Below are positions 54,670 through 63,536 of a DNA stretch of 64,000 nucleotides, one piece after another (positions within the stretch are counted from its first letter, which is position 1; each line of letters opens with the position of its first letter). Source of the stretch: Brevibacterium sp. CCUG 69071 (GTDB lineage: Bacteria > Actinomycetota > Actinomycetes > Actinomycetales > Brevibacteriaceae); assembly GCF_021023135.1 (NCBI RefSeq), contig NZ_PGFV01000004.1, forward strand, positions 372,001 to 436,000. The letters are read 5' to 3'. Both the position numbers and the translations under genes were made by a program. The notes below the pieces were generated by a model. That model saw only the letters and a list, made by a program, of their open reading frames with translations, ran no database searches and was not told the origin of the DNA.

Positions 54670-55285
54670 ATGAACGAAGACCTGCTCATTGTCGAAGACC
54701 TCATGCTGCTGCTCCTGTCCGAGGACGGGAATTCGGTCGCCGGAGCGGCAGTTCTCGACTATGCCCTGGCAGGAGCCGTGCTCGTCGAACTCGCGCATCT
54801 CGAGCGCCTCGAGGTCCATTCCCATCACAGGACGAAGGGCACGCTCATCCGCGCGCAGCGCGATGCGTCAGCGATCGATCCTCTGCTCGCCCAGGCGCTC
54901 CAGTCGTTGGGTCGGAAGGAGCACTCGGCCCGGACCCTCATCCCCACTCTCATCGATTCGCTCGAGACCGGGCTGAAGAAGCTCGTGCTCGAGCGGCTCT
55001 CGCATCAGTGACATCGTCACCGCCGAGGGGCACGTGCTCACCGACGACGGGCGGCCCGATCCGCGCGGGGCCGCGATCATCGGTCTGCTCTCGGCGTGCC
55101 GTGTCTATTCGCTCCTCGGCCCGGATCTGCCGTGGAATCCGCAGGTCGCCAAGCGGATCAGGGCGATCGAGAAGGGCACAGTGAGCGCACCGGGCACCGC
55201 CTCGGCGATCAAGGAGATCTCGGATGAACTCGCCCGAGCTGTCTTCTCACTGACCGGCGCTAGGTCCTCGGCGCCGATTCTCTGA
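54670..55285 (+). pseudogene. GPP34 (GOLPH3-like) protein gene with a frameshift
   Basis: The first frame (54670-55011) encodes a GPP34 N-terminal half (EDLLIVEDLMLLLLSEDGNSVAGAAVLDYALAGAVLVELAHLERL) and stops after LERLSHQ. The second half continues in the +1 frame as ISDIVTAEGHVLTDDGRPDPRGAAIIGLLSACRV and ends at 55285. Skipping one base near 54990-54997 joins them into about 205 residues, the usual GPP34 length, with no other defect. Actinobacterial GPP34 proteins are thought to bind membranes or phosphoinositide-like lipids. It may be a recent pseudogene or a sequencing error. Confidence 0.82.
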
Positions 55286-55307
55286 ACGGCCTACCGACCC
55301 CCGCCCC

Positions 55308-55985
55308 TCAGTCCGGATTCCGGAACACCGAAGGCAGCTTCTTCATCCGCTTTCCGGTCTCGCGGTAGGACCACTGCCGCATCGGCTGCGGCACCCGCCA
55401 CTGCAGCCTCCAGGCGAGCATCCGGAAGGCGAAGGCGGCGGCCGCGATGAGCAGGGAGGTGATCCCGTTCAGCAGTCCGGTCACCTCGGCGATGATCGTC
55501 AGGCCGGACCCGAACAGGGCCGGGATGAGGTAGAGGTCGGTGCTGCGGAAGATCGCGGGGTCCTCGCTGGCCACCGCATCGCGCATGAGCCCACCGCCGC
55601 ACGCGGTCAGCGCGCCCATGAGCAGCGCGGCCGGATAGTTCGCGCCGACGCTGAGCGCGATCGTCGTCCCGGTGACGCTGAAGAGCCCGAGACCCATCGC
55701 ATCGAAGGCGACGATCCAGATCCGGGCGCGCGAGACGTACTGGCCGATGATGTAGACGAGCAGGGTCGCGATGAGCGGTGGGGCGAGGTAGATCGGCTGG
55801 CCGAGGGCGTTGGGCACCCGGTCCAGGAGGACATCGCGGATCATGCCCCCGCCGATGCCCGTCATCGTGCCGAGCACCAGACCGCCGGTGATGTCGAAGC
55901 CCCGCCGGGCCGCCAACAGGACGCCCGAGACCGCGAAGACGAAGGTGCCTGTGAGGTCGAGTGCGAGGAAGATGATCTCCTGCAT
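55308..55985 (-). CDS. TRIC/UPF0126 family channel or transporter
   Basis: 225 residues with seven predicted transmembrane helices in two related halves, each with a glycine-rich helix followed by RD: GTMTGIGGGMIRDVL and GALTACGGGLMRDAV. This double signature defines the UPF0126 family (bacterial TRIC cation channels; some members are reported to carry glycine). I prefer ATG 55985, preceded by GGAAC, over GTG 56024, because the family normally begins just before the first helix. It converges on the broken GPP34 gene with 22 bases between. Confidence 0.9.
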   Translation of the reverse strand: MQEIIFLALDLTGTFVFAVSGVLLAARRGFDITGGLVLGTMTGIGGGMIRDVLLDRVPNALGQPIYLAPPLIATLLVYIIGQYVSRARIWIVAFDAMGLGLFSVTGTTIALSVGANYPAALLMGALTACGGGLMRDAVASEDPAIFRSTDLYLIPALFGSGLTIIAEVTGLLNGITSLLIAAAAFAFRMLAWRLQWRVPQPMRQWSYRETGKRMKKLPSVFRNPD

Positions 55986-56232
55986 GTTCAGTTCCACAAC
56001 GGCTCCCGGGTTCGGCTGGCTCACGGTCCGCCCGGCTCCGCGGACGGCGCTGCCTCCACTGTAGTGTCCCGGCCCGCGCCGTCACCCGGTTCGTGATGCA
56101 TTCCACCTCGCCGAGGCGGCCGTTCCCTTGGCATCGACCCTGACCGCGACCGTGACCTCGTCTCCGAGCCCGGGGACGACGAAGGCACGCAGACCTGGGT
56201 CCACGTGCCTCGGCGATATCCGGCTGAGCCGC

Positions 56233-56736
56233 TCAGCTGAGCTGGAAGTTGTCCGGGTTCTTGTAGGTCTCGATCTCCACGCTCGGGCTGCCCTTGCCCA
56301 TCAGCAGCTTCGAGATCGGGCAGCGGGCGTGGGCCCTGGCCGCGTACTTCTCGGCGTCTTCGTCCGAGACTCCCTCGATGGAGATGAACGCGCGCGGCGC
56401 GAAGTAGAAGCCGTTGCCCGAGGCCTCTTTGTGCAGGTCGACCTCGACACGCACACGGGAGAGGGCATCGAGTTCGTTGACGGCGAGCACGACCTTGAGG
56501 GTCTCGCCGAGGCAGGTGGACCAGGCCATCGCGAGGAACTGCTCCGGGTTGCTGCCCTGATCGAGGTGCGAGGTCGGTGCGGTGGCCAGTGTCAGCCCGT
56601 CTTCGACGCGCACCTCGCCCGAGGTCCCACCGAGGTTCTCGACCTTGGCGGTGTAGAGGGGAGCGCTGGCGCTCTTCGGCTCATCCGAGTCGCCGCTCGG
56701 AGCCTGCGGCTGTGCGTATCCAGGATTCTCAGTCAT
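56233..56736 (-). CDS. ohr: Organic hydroperoxide resistance protein Ohr
   Basis: 167 residues. An unstructured N-terminal tail of about 25 residues precedes the Ohr fold. The two catalytic cysteines are in FLAMAWSTCLGETL and HARCPISKLL, and LYTAKVENLGGTSGEVRVEDG is the Ohr rather than OsmC N-terminal pattern. It reduces organic peroxides with dihydrolipoamide-linked thiols. TAAAAT (56743-56748) lies six bases before the ATG, a leaderless start. No OhrR gene is adjacent. Confidence 0.92.
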   Translation of the reverse strand: MTENPGYAQPQAPSGDSDEPKSASAPLYTAKVENLGGTSGEVRVEDGLTLATAPTSHLDQGSNPEQFLAMAWSTCLGETLKVVLAVNELDALSRVRVEVDLHKEASGNGFYFAPRAFISIEGVSDEDAEKYAARAHARCPISKLLMGKGSPSVEIETYKNPDNFQLS

Positions 56737-56843
56737 TGCTTCATTTTACGACAGCTTGGCAACAAGGTCACTGAGCTTTTGGTGAACGAGACGTGACTCG
56801 AGGGCTCTGAAGGGCGTTCACAGGCCCCTCGGAATGCCCGCAG

Positions 56844-56870
56844 TCATCCGTTTCGGCCTTCGCTCCGAAT
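56844..56870 (+). promoter_or_regulatory. SigK-type promoter of the Moco oxidoreductase gene
   Basis: TCATCC (56844-56849) and CCGAAT (56865-56870) are 15 bases apart, matching the mycobacterial SigK consensus CCATCC-N15/16-CCGAAT as I recall it, with one mismatch. The -10 ends seven bases before the ATG at 56878, so the transcript is predicted to be leaderless. sigK lies 2.6 kb downstream. Confidence 0.75.
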
Positions 56871-56877
56871 GATTCGC

Positions 56878-58506
56878 ATGAACCGAAAACATCGTGTGCT
56901 CCGCCGCATCAGCGGTGCGGTCGCCGGCATGGCCTCCACGCTCGTCCTGTTCGGGCTCGCCGACCTCATCGCGCGCGCCTTCAGCCCGAGCGCGGCCCCG
57001 CTGCTCACCTTGGGCCAGGCGATCATCCCCCTGGCTCCCCCGGCGGCCATCAAACCCGTCATCGCCCTGTTCGGGGAGAACGACAAGCTCGTCCTCGTCC
57101 TCTCCACCGGGCTCGGCGCGCTGGTCCTCGGCGCTCTCATCGGGGCCCTGGCCGTGTCCCGCCGACGGTTGGCCCTCCTGCTGTTGGTCATCGCGGGGCT
57201 CGTGCCTGCCGTCGTCATCGCCCTCCGCCCCGAGGCCGGAATCCTCGACCTCGTCCCTACGCTCATCGGTCTTGCGCTCGGCATCGCGACCTTCGTCGTG
57301 CTCCTCCGGTTCGGTGGGTTCACCGTCCCCGCCGAGGCGAGCGACTCCATAATCCCCGCCGAGGCGGCCGACCGTTCCGGTGCCGACTTCGAGGTCGCGG
57401 GCGCCGGTCCCGCCAGCTCCACCTCCCCTGACCCACTGAGCCGCCGACGTTTCTTCACCCTCGCCGGAGCCCTCGGTGCGATCGGTGCCGCGAGCATCGC
57501 CGCCGGTCAGACCGTCGTCTCCCTCGCCCAGGACGCAGGAGCGGCGGTGGCCAAACTCGTCCTGCCGGACCCGGCGAAGAAGGCCTCTCCGATCCCCGCC
57601 TCGGCGAGCGCCGATGTCGAAGGCACCGTTCCCTTCGTCACCGAGGCCAAGGACTTCTACCGCATCGACACGGTGCTCGCCCCTCCGGTCATCGACCCCG
57701 AGGAATGGTCGCTGCGCATCCACGGCATGGTCGAGAACGAAGTCACCCTGACGATGGACGAACTCCTCGACCTTCCCCTCGAGGAACATCACATCACTCT
57801 CACCTGCGTCTCCAACCCGGTCGGAGGTGAGCTCGTCGGCAACGCGACCTGGCTCGGCTTCCCCGTCCGCGAACTCCTCGCCCGGGCCCGACCCCACCAG
57901 GACGCCGATATGGTGCTCTCCCATTCCTTCGACGGCTTCACCGCCTCGACCCCGATAGAAGCGCTGCGCGATGACCGTGAGTCCCTGCTGGCCGTGGGGA
58001 TGAATGGGCAGCCGCTCGTACCCGAACACGGGTTCCCGGCCAGGCTCGTCGTGCCCGGGCTCTACGGATTCGTGTCCGCGACCAAATGGGTGACCGAACT
58101 CGAGGTCACCCGCTTCGACGAGAAGACCGCCTACTGGACCGACCGCGGCTGGGACGCCAAGGCGCCCATCCTCGTCGCCTCCCGCATCGAGGTGCCCAAA
58201 CCCCTGGCCAAGGTCGCCGCCGGCGACATCCGGGTCGGCGGCACCGCATGGGCACAGCGGTCCGGGATCGAGACCGTCGAGGTCAGACTCGACGACGGCG
58301 ACTGGACGAAGACCGATCTCGCCGAGGAGGTCACCATCGACACCTGGCGGCAGTGGCGGGCCGAATTCTCCGGGGTGGAGCCGGGTTCCCACACCCTGAC
58401 CGTGCGCGCCACGGACAAGGACGGCACCGTGCAGACCGCGAAGCGCCGGGATTCGATCCCGAACTCGGCCACCGGACACCATCACATCCAGTTCCGCGTC
58501 GAGTGA
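56878..58506 (+). CDS. Membrane-bound molybdopterin-dependent oxidoreductase (sulfite oxidase fold)
   Basis: 542 residues. About four to five transmembrane helices fill residues 15-155. An internal twin-arginine-like [13 protein letters not shown] (near 187) with another hydrophobic helix follows, then an extracytoplasmic Moco domain with the cofactor-ligand Cys in [13 protein letters not shown], the substrate-pocket [21 protein letters not shown], and a C-terminal Ig-like dimerisation domain. I start at 56878, not 56869, because the earlier ATG lies inside the SigK-type -10. It resembles YedY/MsrP-like enzymes; the substrate is unknown. It is the first gene of the SigK module. Confidence 0.9.
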   Translation: MNRKHRVLRRISGAVAGMASTLVLFGLADLIARAFSPSAAPLLTLGQAIIPLAPPAAIKPVIALFGENDKLVLVLSTGLGALVLGALIGALAVSRRRLALLLLVIAGLVPAVVIALRPEAGILDLVPTLIGLALGIATFVVLLRFGGFTVPAEASDSIIPAEAADRSGADFEVAGAGPASSTSPDPLSRRRFFTLAGALGAIGAASIAAGQTVVSLAQDAGAAVAKLVLPDPAKKASPIPASASADVEGTVPFVTEAKDFYRIDTVLAPPVIDPEEWSLRIHGMVENEVTLTMDELLDLPLEEHHITLTCVSNPVGGELVGNATWLGFPVRELLARARPHQDADMVLSHSFDGFTASTPIEALRDDRESLLAVGMNGQPLVPEHGFPARLVVPGLYGFVSATKWVTELEVTRFDEKTAYWTDRGWDAKAPILVASRIEVPKPLAKVAAGDIRVGGTAWAQRSGIETVEVRLDDGDWTKTDLAEEVTIDTWRQWRAEFSGVEPGSHTLTVRATDKDGTVQTAKRRDSIPNSATGHHHIQFRVE

Positions 58507-58589
58507 AGGGGAGAGCCCCCTCCTGCGCGTCCATCGGGAAGGGCGGAACCACCTCGGCGAAGAATCTCTCAAAGTTCTCACCCATCCAC

Positions 58590-58616
58590 CCATCCAGAAC
58601 CACTGCCGCTGCGAAT
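58590..58616 (+). promoter_or_regulatory. SigK-type promoter of the fasciclin gene
   Basis: CCATCC (58590-58595) and GCGAAT (58611-58616) are separated by 15 bases, one mismatch from the SigK consensus. Transcription would start near 58623, giving a leader of ~72 bases with AAGGAGAAG before the ATG at 58695. The adjacent CCATCC at 58582 is an alternative -35. Confidence 0.7.
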
Positions 58617-58694
58617 ACCCAGTACACAGCGAGCACTGGAGACTACTTCACAGCTGTGGGCCGATACGCACCACTGTTCACAAGGAGAAGAACG

Positions 58695-59375
58695 ATGAAA
58701 ACACTGCTTCGCACACGTACCGCAACCATCCTTTCAGCCGGAGCCATCGGACTCCTGGCACTATCGGGCTGCGGGGGCATGGACTCCGGCAGCGAGGACT
58801 CCGGTTCCGAGTCCTCCAGCACCGAATCCCAGGCCGCTGAGTCCGAGATGCCCGAGGAATCCGGGGATGCCTCGATGGCCGGCGGCGACCTCGTCGGCTC
58901 CGGCTGCTCGACCTACGCCGAGGAGAACCCCGATGGTGGGGGCTCGGTTGAGGGAATGGCTCAGGATCCGGTGGCCACCGCGGCCTCGAACAATCCGATG
59001 CTGACGACCCTGACGAAGGCCGTCTCGGGTGAGCTCAACCCGGATGTCGATCTCGTCGATACCCTCAATGGTGACGAGTTCACCGTCATCGCCCCGGTCG
59101 ATGACGCGTTCGCCGCCGTGCCGAAGGACGACCTGGACGCCCTGGCCAAGGACTCGGACATGCTCACGAAGGTCCTGACCTACCACGTTATCCCCGGTCA
59201 GCTGAGCCCCGATGAGATCGCCGGTGAGCACGAGACCGTCGAGGGATCGAAGGTCACTGTTTCCGGTGAGGGCGAGGACATGAAGTTCGACGATGCCGGT
59301 CTGGTCTGCGGCGGAGTCAAGACCGCCAACGCCACCGTGTACATGGTCGACGGTGTGATGATGCCCAAGGACTGA
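58695..59375 (+). CDS. Fasciclin (FAS1) domain lipoprotein, MPT83/MPT70-like
   Basis: 226 residues. The signal peptide ([21 protein letters not shown]) ends in the lipobox LALSGC near residue 26. A Ser/Glu-rich linker leads to one FAS1 domain with [19 protein letters not shown], the H-box-like [12 protein letters not shown], and [21 protein letters not shown]. In mycobacteria the related MPT83 and MPT70 are SigK targets and lie by sigK, as here. It is a cell-surface adhesion-type protein. A strong terminator follows. Confidence 0.94.
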   Translation: MKTLLRTRTATILSAGAIGLLALSGCGGMDSGSEDSGSESSSTESQAAESEMPEESGDASMAGGDLVGSGCSTYAEENPDGGGSVEGMAQDPVATAASNNPMLTTLTKAVSGELNPDVDLVDTLNGDEFTVIAPVDDAFAAVPKDDLDALAKDSDMLTKVLTYHVIPGQLSPDEIAGEHETVEGSKVTVSGEGEDMKFDDAGLVCGGVKTANATVYMVDGVMMPKD

Positions 59376-59398
59376 CATCTCAGACCCCTCGCAGTACC

Positions 59399-59439
59399 GG
59401 CCAGGGACCGATCACTGATAACCCGATCGGTCCCCGGCC
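59399..59439 (+). terminator. Hairpin terminator after the fasciclin gene
   Basis: GGCCAGGGACCGATC (59399-59413) pairs with GATCGGTCCCCGGCC (59425-59439) with one mismatched pair, loop 11 bases, followed by a pyrimidine run ACCCCTCTTTCC. It separates the highly expressed fasciclin mRNA from sigK. Confidence 0.85.
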
Positions 59440-59508
59440 ACCCCTCTTTCCTCCCTCACCCACCGACGAGCGTGTCAGTCATCGGTCGGGGGATGAGAAG
59501 ATTGGTCC

Positions 59509-60210
59509 ATGAGTTCACACGATCCGACGGCGTTTCGACACAGTCCCCCGGGGTCTCCTCCGGAATCCCGACCGCAGGTTCCCACCTCGGCGGACAGCGG
59601 ATTGACAGGGTCCGGGTCGGCAGACTCCGGGTCTGCGGGGTCTGGGTCGGCAGGATCCGCACCGGCGGACCCCAGCGGTGACCTGCTGTTGAGGATCGCC
59701 ACGGGTGACGCGGCGGCGTTCGAGAAGCTGTTCACGGACCAGTCGAGGATCCTCATGGCCGTGATCTTGCGGATCGTGAAGAGCCGGTCACTGGCCGAGG
59801 AGGTGCTGCAGGAATGCTTCACCGAGGTGTGGACGCGGTGTTCGGGCTTCAACCCCGCGAAGGGAACGGGCCGGGCATGGTTGGTCACGCTGTGTCGCAG
59901 GCGAGCCATCGACTGCGTGCGCAGCGTCCAGTCCCAGCAGGACCGGGACCTCGCCGATGGGCTGCGGTCCACCGCCGAGACCGGTGACGATGTCGAGCAG
60001 ACAGTGATCGACCGGGCGGAATCGGATCGGACGGTCTCAGCATTGAAGGGACTGCCGGAGGATCAGAGCAGACCGATCGTGATGGCGTTCTATCAGGGTC
60101 TGACACATGCTCAGATCTCTCAGACCCTCAAGGTGCCGCTGGGGACCATCAAGTCACGGATCAGAGACGGAATGAAGAAGCTGCGAGAGGAATTGGAGGC
60201 GAGTCGATGA
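59509..60210 (+). CDS. sigK: ECF sigma factor SigK
   Basis: 233 residues. An unusual N-terminal extension of about 50 residues is Ser/Gly/Ala repeats (SGSADSGSAGSGSAGS). Sigma region 2 follows (AFEKLFTDQSRILMAVILRIVKSRSLAEEVLQECFTEVW), then a linker and region 4 (LPEDQSRPIVMAFYQGLTHAQISQTLKVPLGTIKSRIRDGMKKL). Assigned as SigK from the neighbouring RskA anti-sigma gene, the fasciclin gene, and SigK-type promoters before both upstream genes. Its stop overlaps the rskA ATG (ATGA). It would direct RNA polymerase to the module's promoters when RskA is inactivated. Confidence 0.92.
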   Translation: MSSHDPTAFRHSPPGSPPESRPQVPTSADSGLTGSGSADSGSAGSGSAGSAPADPSGDLLLRIATGDAAAFEKLFTDQSRILMAVILRIVKSRSLAEEVLQECFTEVWTRCSGFNPAKGTGRAWLVTLCRRRAIDCVRSVQSQQDRDLADGLRSTAETGDDVEQTVIDRAESDRTVSALKGLPEDQSRPIVMAFYQGLTHAQISQTLKVPLGTIKSRIRDGMKKLREELEASR

Positions 60211-61169
60211 GCACCGATCGTGATTATCTGGCCGCCGGCCTGGCGCTCGGCGGACTCAGCGATGCCGAACTGGTCGAGGCACAGGCCCTCGCCGACTCCG
60301 ATGCCGACTTCCGCGCCGAGGTCGCCTCCTACGAAGACACGATGTCGCTGGTCGCCGGCTCCGATGAACCGGTTGAAATCAGTGGGAACACCCGCCAGGC
60401 GATCCTCTCCATCCCCGCGACCCATGCGCAGGAGGGTTCCGCGGACGAGTCGCAGGAAGGTTTGCGGGAGCGCCCGGCGAATGCGCAGGAGAACTCGCAG
60501 GAGCGCCCTGTGGACGTGCCGCCGAACCCGGCGACGCATGCGCAGGAAACTCCGACCGCGCCTGACCCGGTCGTCCTCACGCCCCATGCGCAGCAGAACT
60601 CGACAGCTGCGAACTCGGGCGAACCCACACCTCCGGCCTCCCTTGCCGACCACCGCGAACGGAGCAGCGGCCGCGGTCCGAACCGCCGAGCTCGAGCCGG
60701 GCGTCGCAGTTCGTGGCTTCCCTATGCGGCCGCGGCGGCCGCCCTCATCGTCGTCGCCGGTTTCGGCGTCACGATCTGGCAGCAGACCCAGGAACAGAAC
60801 CAGCTCGAGGAGGACCTCGCGTCCACCCAGCAGCAGCTCGACGAGTCCACGCGTCTGATGGAGGCCGACGACCTGCACACGAGCACGGCCGAACTGCCCG
60901 AAGGCGGAACGGTCACGGTGCTGTCCTCGGAGTCCGAGCAGCTCATCCGCTTCAGCCCGCGCGATGTCGGGCAGGCTCCGGCCGGGAAGTCGATGCAGAT
61001 GTGGGTGATCGGCGATGACGGTCCGGCGAGCGCTGGGCTGATGACCGGTGAGCCAGTGACGATCGCCGGCCACGAGTTCTCCGCCGGCAGCGTCTTCGGC
61101 ATCACCGTCGAACCCGAGGGCGGCTCCGAGCAGCCGACCACGGACCCGGTCGTCGCGATCAACCTGTAG
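60207..61169 (+). CDS. rskA: Anti-sigma-K factor RskA
   Basis: 320 residues, about 90 more than usual. The N-terminal anti-sigma domain (LGGLSDAELVEAQALADSDADFRAEVASYEDTM), one transmembrane helix (WLPYAAAAAALIVVAGFGVTIW, near 172-193), a short coiled coil (QNQLEEDLASTQQQLDEST) and the extracytoplasmic RskA C-terminal domain (SMQMWVIGDDGPASAGLM ... VFGITVEPEGG) are all present. Between the anti-sigma domain and membrane lies a disordered insert containing repeated HAQE/AQEN-like units. It holds SigK at the membrane; regulated proteolysis of the membrane segment would release it. Confidence 0.93.
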   Translation: MSTDRDYLAAGLALGGLSDAELVEAQALADSDADFRAEVASYEDTMSLVAGSDEPVEISGNTRQAILSIPATHAQEGSADESQEGLRERPANAQENSQERPVDVPPNPATHAQETPTAPDPVVLTPHAQQNSTAANSGEPTPPASLADHRERSSGRGPNRRARAGRRSSWLPYAAAAAALIVVAGFGVTIWQQTQEQNQLEEDLASTQQQLDESTRLMEADDLHTSTAELPEGGTVTVLSSESEQLIRFSPRDVGQAPAGKSMQMWVIGDDGPASAGLMTGEPVTIAGHEFSAGSVFGITVEPEGGSEQPTTDPVVAINL

Positions 61170-61226
61170 GCCGCGTCGCCACACGGAGCAGCGTGGCCAC
61201 GAGCCACCGGCCAAGCGCTGCACGCT

Positions 61227-61270
61227 TTAAGTCGGAGAGCACTGGTTGCAACCAGTGCTCTCTGACTTAA
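61227..61270. promoter_or_regulatory. 44-bp near-perfect palindrome between rskA and the methyltransferase
   Basis: Two 22-base arms (61227-61248 and 61249-61270), TTAAGTC...GGTTG and CAACC...GACTTAA, match except for one base pair. There is no loop and no T-run, so a simple terminator is doubtful. It lies just before a TAGGAT -10-like box at 61277-61282 and so would overlap the methyltransferase promoter, suggesting an operator for a dimeric regulator. Confidence 0.6.
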
Positions 61271-61310
61271 CCGGAGTAGGATCGCGCTCACCGTCCGCGA
61301 AGGAGCCGAC

Positions 61311-61940
61311 ATGACCGAGTTCGAGTGGGATCCCGCAAGCTATCTGGCCCTCATGGCCGAAGAGATCCCTGACTACACACGCCTCCAAACCGAGCTCACC
61401 GAGGCCGCCACAGCACCGACCGCGCCGGAGTCGGCCACCGACCACGCCGCCCGCCCGAGCACCATCCTCGACCTCGGCGTCGGCAGCGGCCTGACCGCGA
61501 CCAAGGTCCTCGATACCCTCCCCGAGGCGAAGCTCCTCGGGATCGACGCCAGTGCGCAGATGCTCGCCGCCGCCCGCACGACTCTCGATCCTCAGCGCAC
61601 CGAACTGCGGGAGGGCCGGCTCGAGGACCCGTTGCCGCCCGGACCGTTCGACCTCGTCATGTCGACGCTCGCGGTCCACCACCTCGGCGCAGAAGGCAAG
61701 GCGGATCTCTTTGCTCGCATCGCCGAGGTGCTCAGCCCCGGCGGTCGCTTCGTGCTCGCCGATCTCGTGGTCCCCGATGACCCCGCCGAGGTGGTCACCC
61801 CGATCGACTGGGTCGAGGACACTCCCAGCTCACTCGAGGAGCAGTTGGGCTGGCTCGCCGAGGCGGGTCTGAACACGCGAGTCCACTGGAAACACAAGGA
61901 TCTCGCGGTCGTCGTCGGGGAGAAATCCGCCCAAGACTGA
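61311..61940 (+). CDS. Class I SAM-dependent methyltransferase
   Basis: 209 residues. Motif I is ILDLGVGSGLTATKVL (glycine-rich SAM loop), the acidic post-I residue is in LLGIDASAQML, and motif III/IV FDLVMSTLAVHHLGAEGKADLFARIAEVLSPGGRFVLADLV follows. The family includes UbiE/Methyltransf_11/25 enzymes; the substrate is unknown. GAAGGAGCCGAC is a strong ribosome site. A large palindrome covers its likely promoter, so it may be tightly regulated. Confidence 0.9.
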   Translation: MTEFEWDPASYLALMAEEIPDYTRLQTELTEAATAPTAPESATDHAARPSTILDLGVGSGLTATKVLDTLPEAKLLGIDASAQMLAAARTTLDPQRTELREGRLEDPLPPGPFDLVMSTLAVHHLGAEGKADLFARIAEVLSPGGRFVLADLVVPDDPAEVVTPIDWVEDTPSSLEEQLGWLAEAGLNTRVHWKHKDLAVVVGEKSAQD

Positions 61941-62044
61941 TCCCGCACCAATGGCCGCGCCTCAGCCTGCAGGCGGAGCCCTGCGGCGCGAAATCCCCAT
62001 CTCGGCGGATTCCGCACCGCAGTGCGACTGTCTAAGCTGGGAGG

Positions 62045-63532
62045 ATGGCAGACAATGAGACATCGCTGAGCCCGACCAAGGGAGATGTGTATCTGACCAT
62101 CGTCTTGGCCGTGGCTTCGATGGTCTTCTCAGTGCTCTACACGGCGACTGGCAATTGGCCTTTCGAAGCACCACTGTGGGTGCTGTGGCTGAGCTCGGCG
62201 TCCGTCTCCCTGCCGCTGATCTGGCGCCGACGCTATCCGAGTCAGGTTGCCTGGACCCAAGCGGTTGTCTTTGTCACGGCACAGGTCTTCAGCGCGATCG
62301 AGCCCGGGGTCACCCAGATCATCCTGTTCATGGGTCTCTATTCGGTGGGAGCCTGGCAGAGCAACCGCCGGGCCGCTTTCATCTCCCGGACCCTCTACTG
62401 CCTCGGCATCTTCCTCTACCTCAACCTGGCCCTCTCTTTCCAAATCAACGATCTCTCGGGGATGACGGCCCTGCAGATCGCCGCAGGTTTCGGCATCAAT
62501 GTGCTCGTCAACGTCGCGTACTTCGGCGGGGCCTGGCTGTTCGGCAATCGTGCCTGGAACCAAAGACTGCTGCTGGCCGAACTCCGGGCCGCCAATGAGG
62601 AGGTCCGGCGGCAGGGAGAACGCCTGGCCGATCAGGCCCTCGATCTCGAGCGGGTGCGCATCGCCCGCGAACTCCATGACGGGGTCGCCCACCATATCGC
62701 CGGGGTGGGGATCCACGCCGCGGCCGCGCGCCGCAGCCTGACGAAGAACCCTGACAGAGCAGCCGAGTCACTGAAGACCATCGAAACCTCGACCAGAGAG
62801 ACCGTCGAGGAACTCCGCGCCCTCGTCTACACCCTGCGCGACACCGGAGAGGCCCGGACCGAACCGACGACGAAGGGCAACCCCAGCCTCGGCGATCTGC
62901 CCGAACTCATCGAATCGGCCCGCGGCAACGGCCAGAGAATCGAATTCAGAACGATCGGCGAAGCCCGTCCGCTCACACCGATCACGGAGCTGTCGATCTA
63001 CCGCGTGATCCAGGAATCCCTGACCAACTGCAGCCGCTACGCCGGTTCCGGCGCCGAGGTGGAGGTGCGACTGCGCTACGGCGGTGCCGATCTCGAGGTC
63101 GAAGTCAGCGACTCGCGTTCAGCCGGCTCCGAGCTCGCAGCCGAACGTCCCGACGCTTCGGTGCGCCCCGAGGACTCAGTGCACTCCGAGGACCCAGCAG
63201 GGCCCGAACCGCAGCAGGCCGGCCTCGGCCTGGGCATCGTCGGCATGCGGGAGCGGATGAACGCCCTCGGCGGCAGCCTCGAAGCGGGGCCGAAGTCCCG
63301 CGGTGGTTGGCTTGTCCGCGCCCGAATTCCCTATCCGCACACGAACGAAGACGTGGCTGTTTCGGCGTCGCCCGCTGCCGCCTCGGCGTCCCCGGATGCT
63401 TCCCCGAACGCAGTTGCGACCAACGACGCCGCAACCGTCGACGTCGAGGACACGAACCCGGCCACCGAGGACGCGGACCCCACATCCGAACCATCCGCCG
63501 CCCAGGCCACCGACACCCGAGCAAAGGCCTGA
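62045..63532 (+). CDS. NarL-type sensor histidine kinase (HisKA_3)
   Basis: 495 residues. Five or so transmembrane helices lie within residues 15-165, then a coiled-coil dimerisation segment (LLLAELRAANEEVRRQGERLAD), a HisKA_3 motif with phospho-His in RIARELHDGVAHHIAGVG, and an HATPase domain with GLGLGIVGMRERMNALGGSL. The last ~60 residues form an Ala/Ser/Thr/Asp-rich tail beyond the kinase core, of unknown use. TAAGCT lies six bases before the ATG. Its response regulator starts 4 bases after the stop. Confidence 0.93.
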   Translation: MADNETSLSPTKGDVYLTIVLAVASMVFSVLYTATGNWPFEAPLWVLWLSSASVSLPLIWRRRYPSQVAWTQAVVFVTAQVFSAIEPGVTQIILFMGLYSVGAWQSNRRAAFISRTLYCLGIFLYLNLALSFQINDLSGMTALQIAAGFGINVLVNVAYFGGAWLFGNRAWNQRLLLAELRAANEEVRRQGERLADQALDLERVRIARELHDGVAHHIAGVGIHAAAARRSLTKNPDRAAESLKTIETSTRETVEELRALVYTLRDTGEARTEPTTKGNPSLGDLPELIESARGNGQRIEFRTIGEARPLTPITELSIYRVIQESLTNCSRYAGSGAEVEVRLRYGGADLEVEVSDSRSAGSELAAERPDASVRPEDSVHSEDPAGPEPQQAGLGLGIVGMRERMNALGGSLEAGPKSRGGWLVRARIPYPHTNEDVAVSASPAAASASPDASPNAVATNDAATVDVEDTNPATEDADPTSEPSAAQATDTRAKA

Positions 63533-63536
63533 ACCC

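Noticed and set aside
58086..59375. 429-codon frame giving the fasciclin protein a long N-terminal extension
   Set aside because: The extension overlaps the oxidoreductase gene; ATG 58695 has a strong ribosome site and starts a proper lipoprotein signal.
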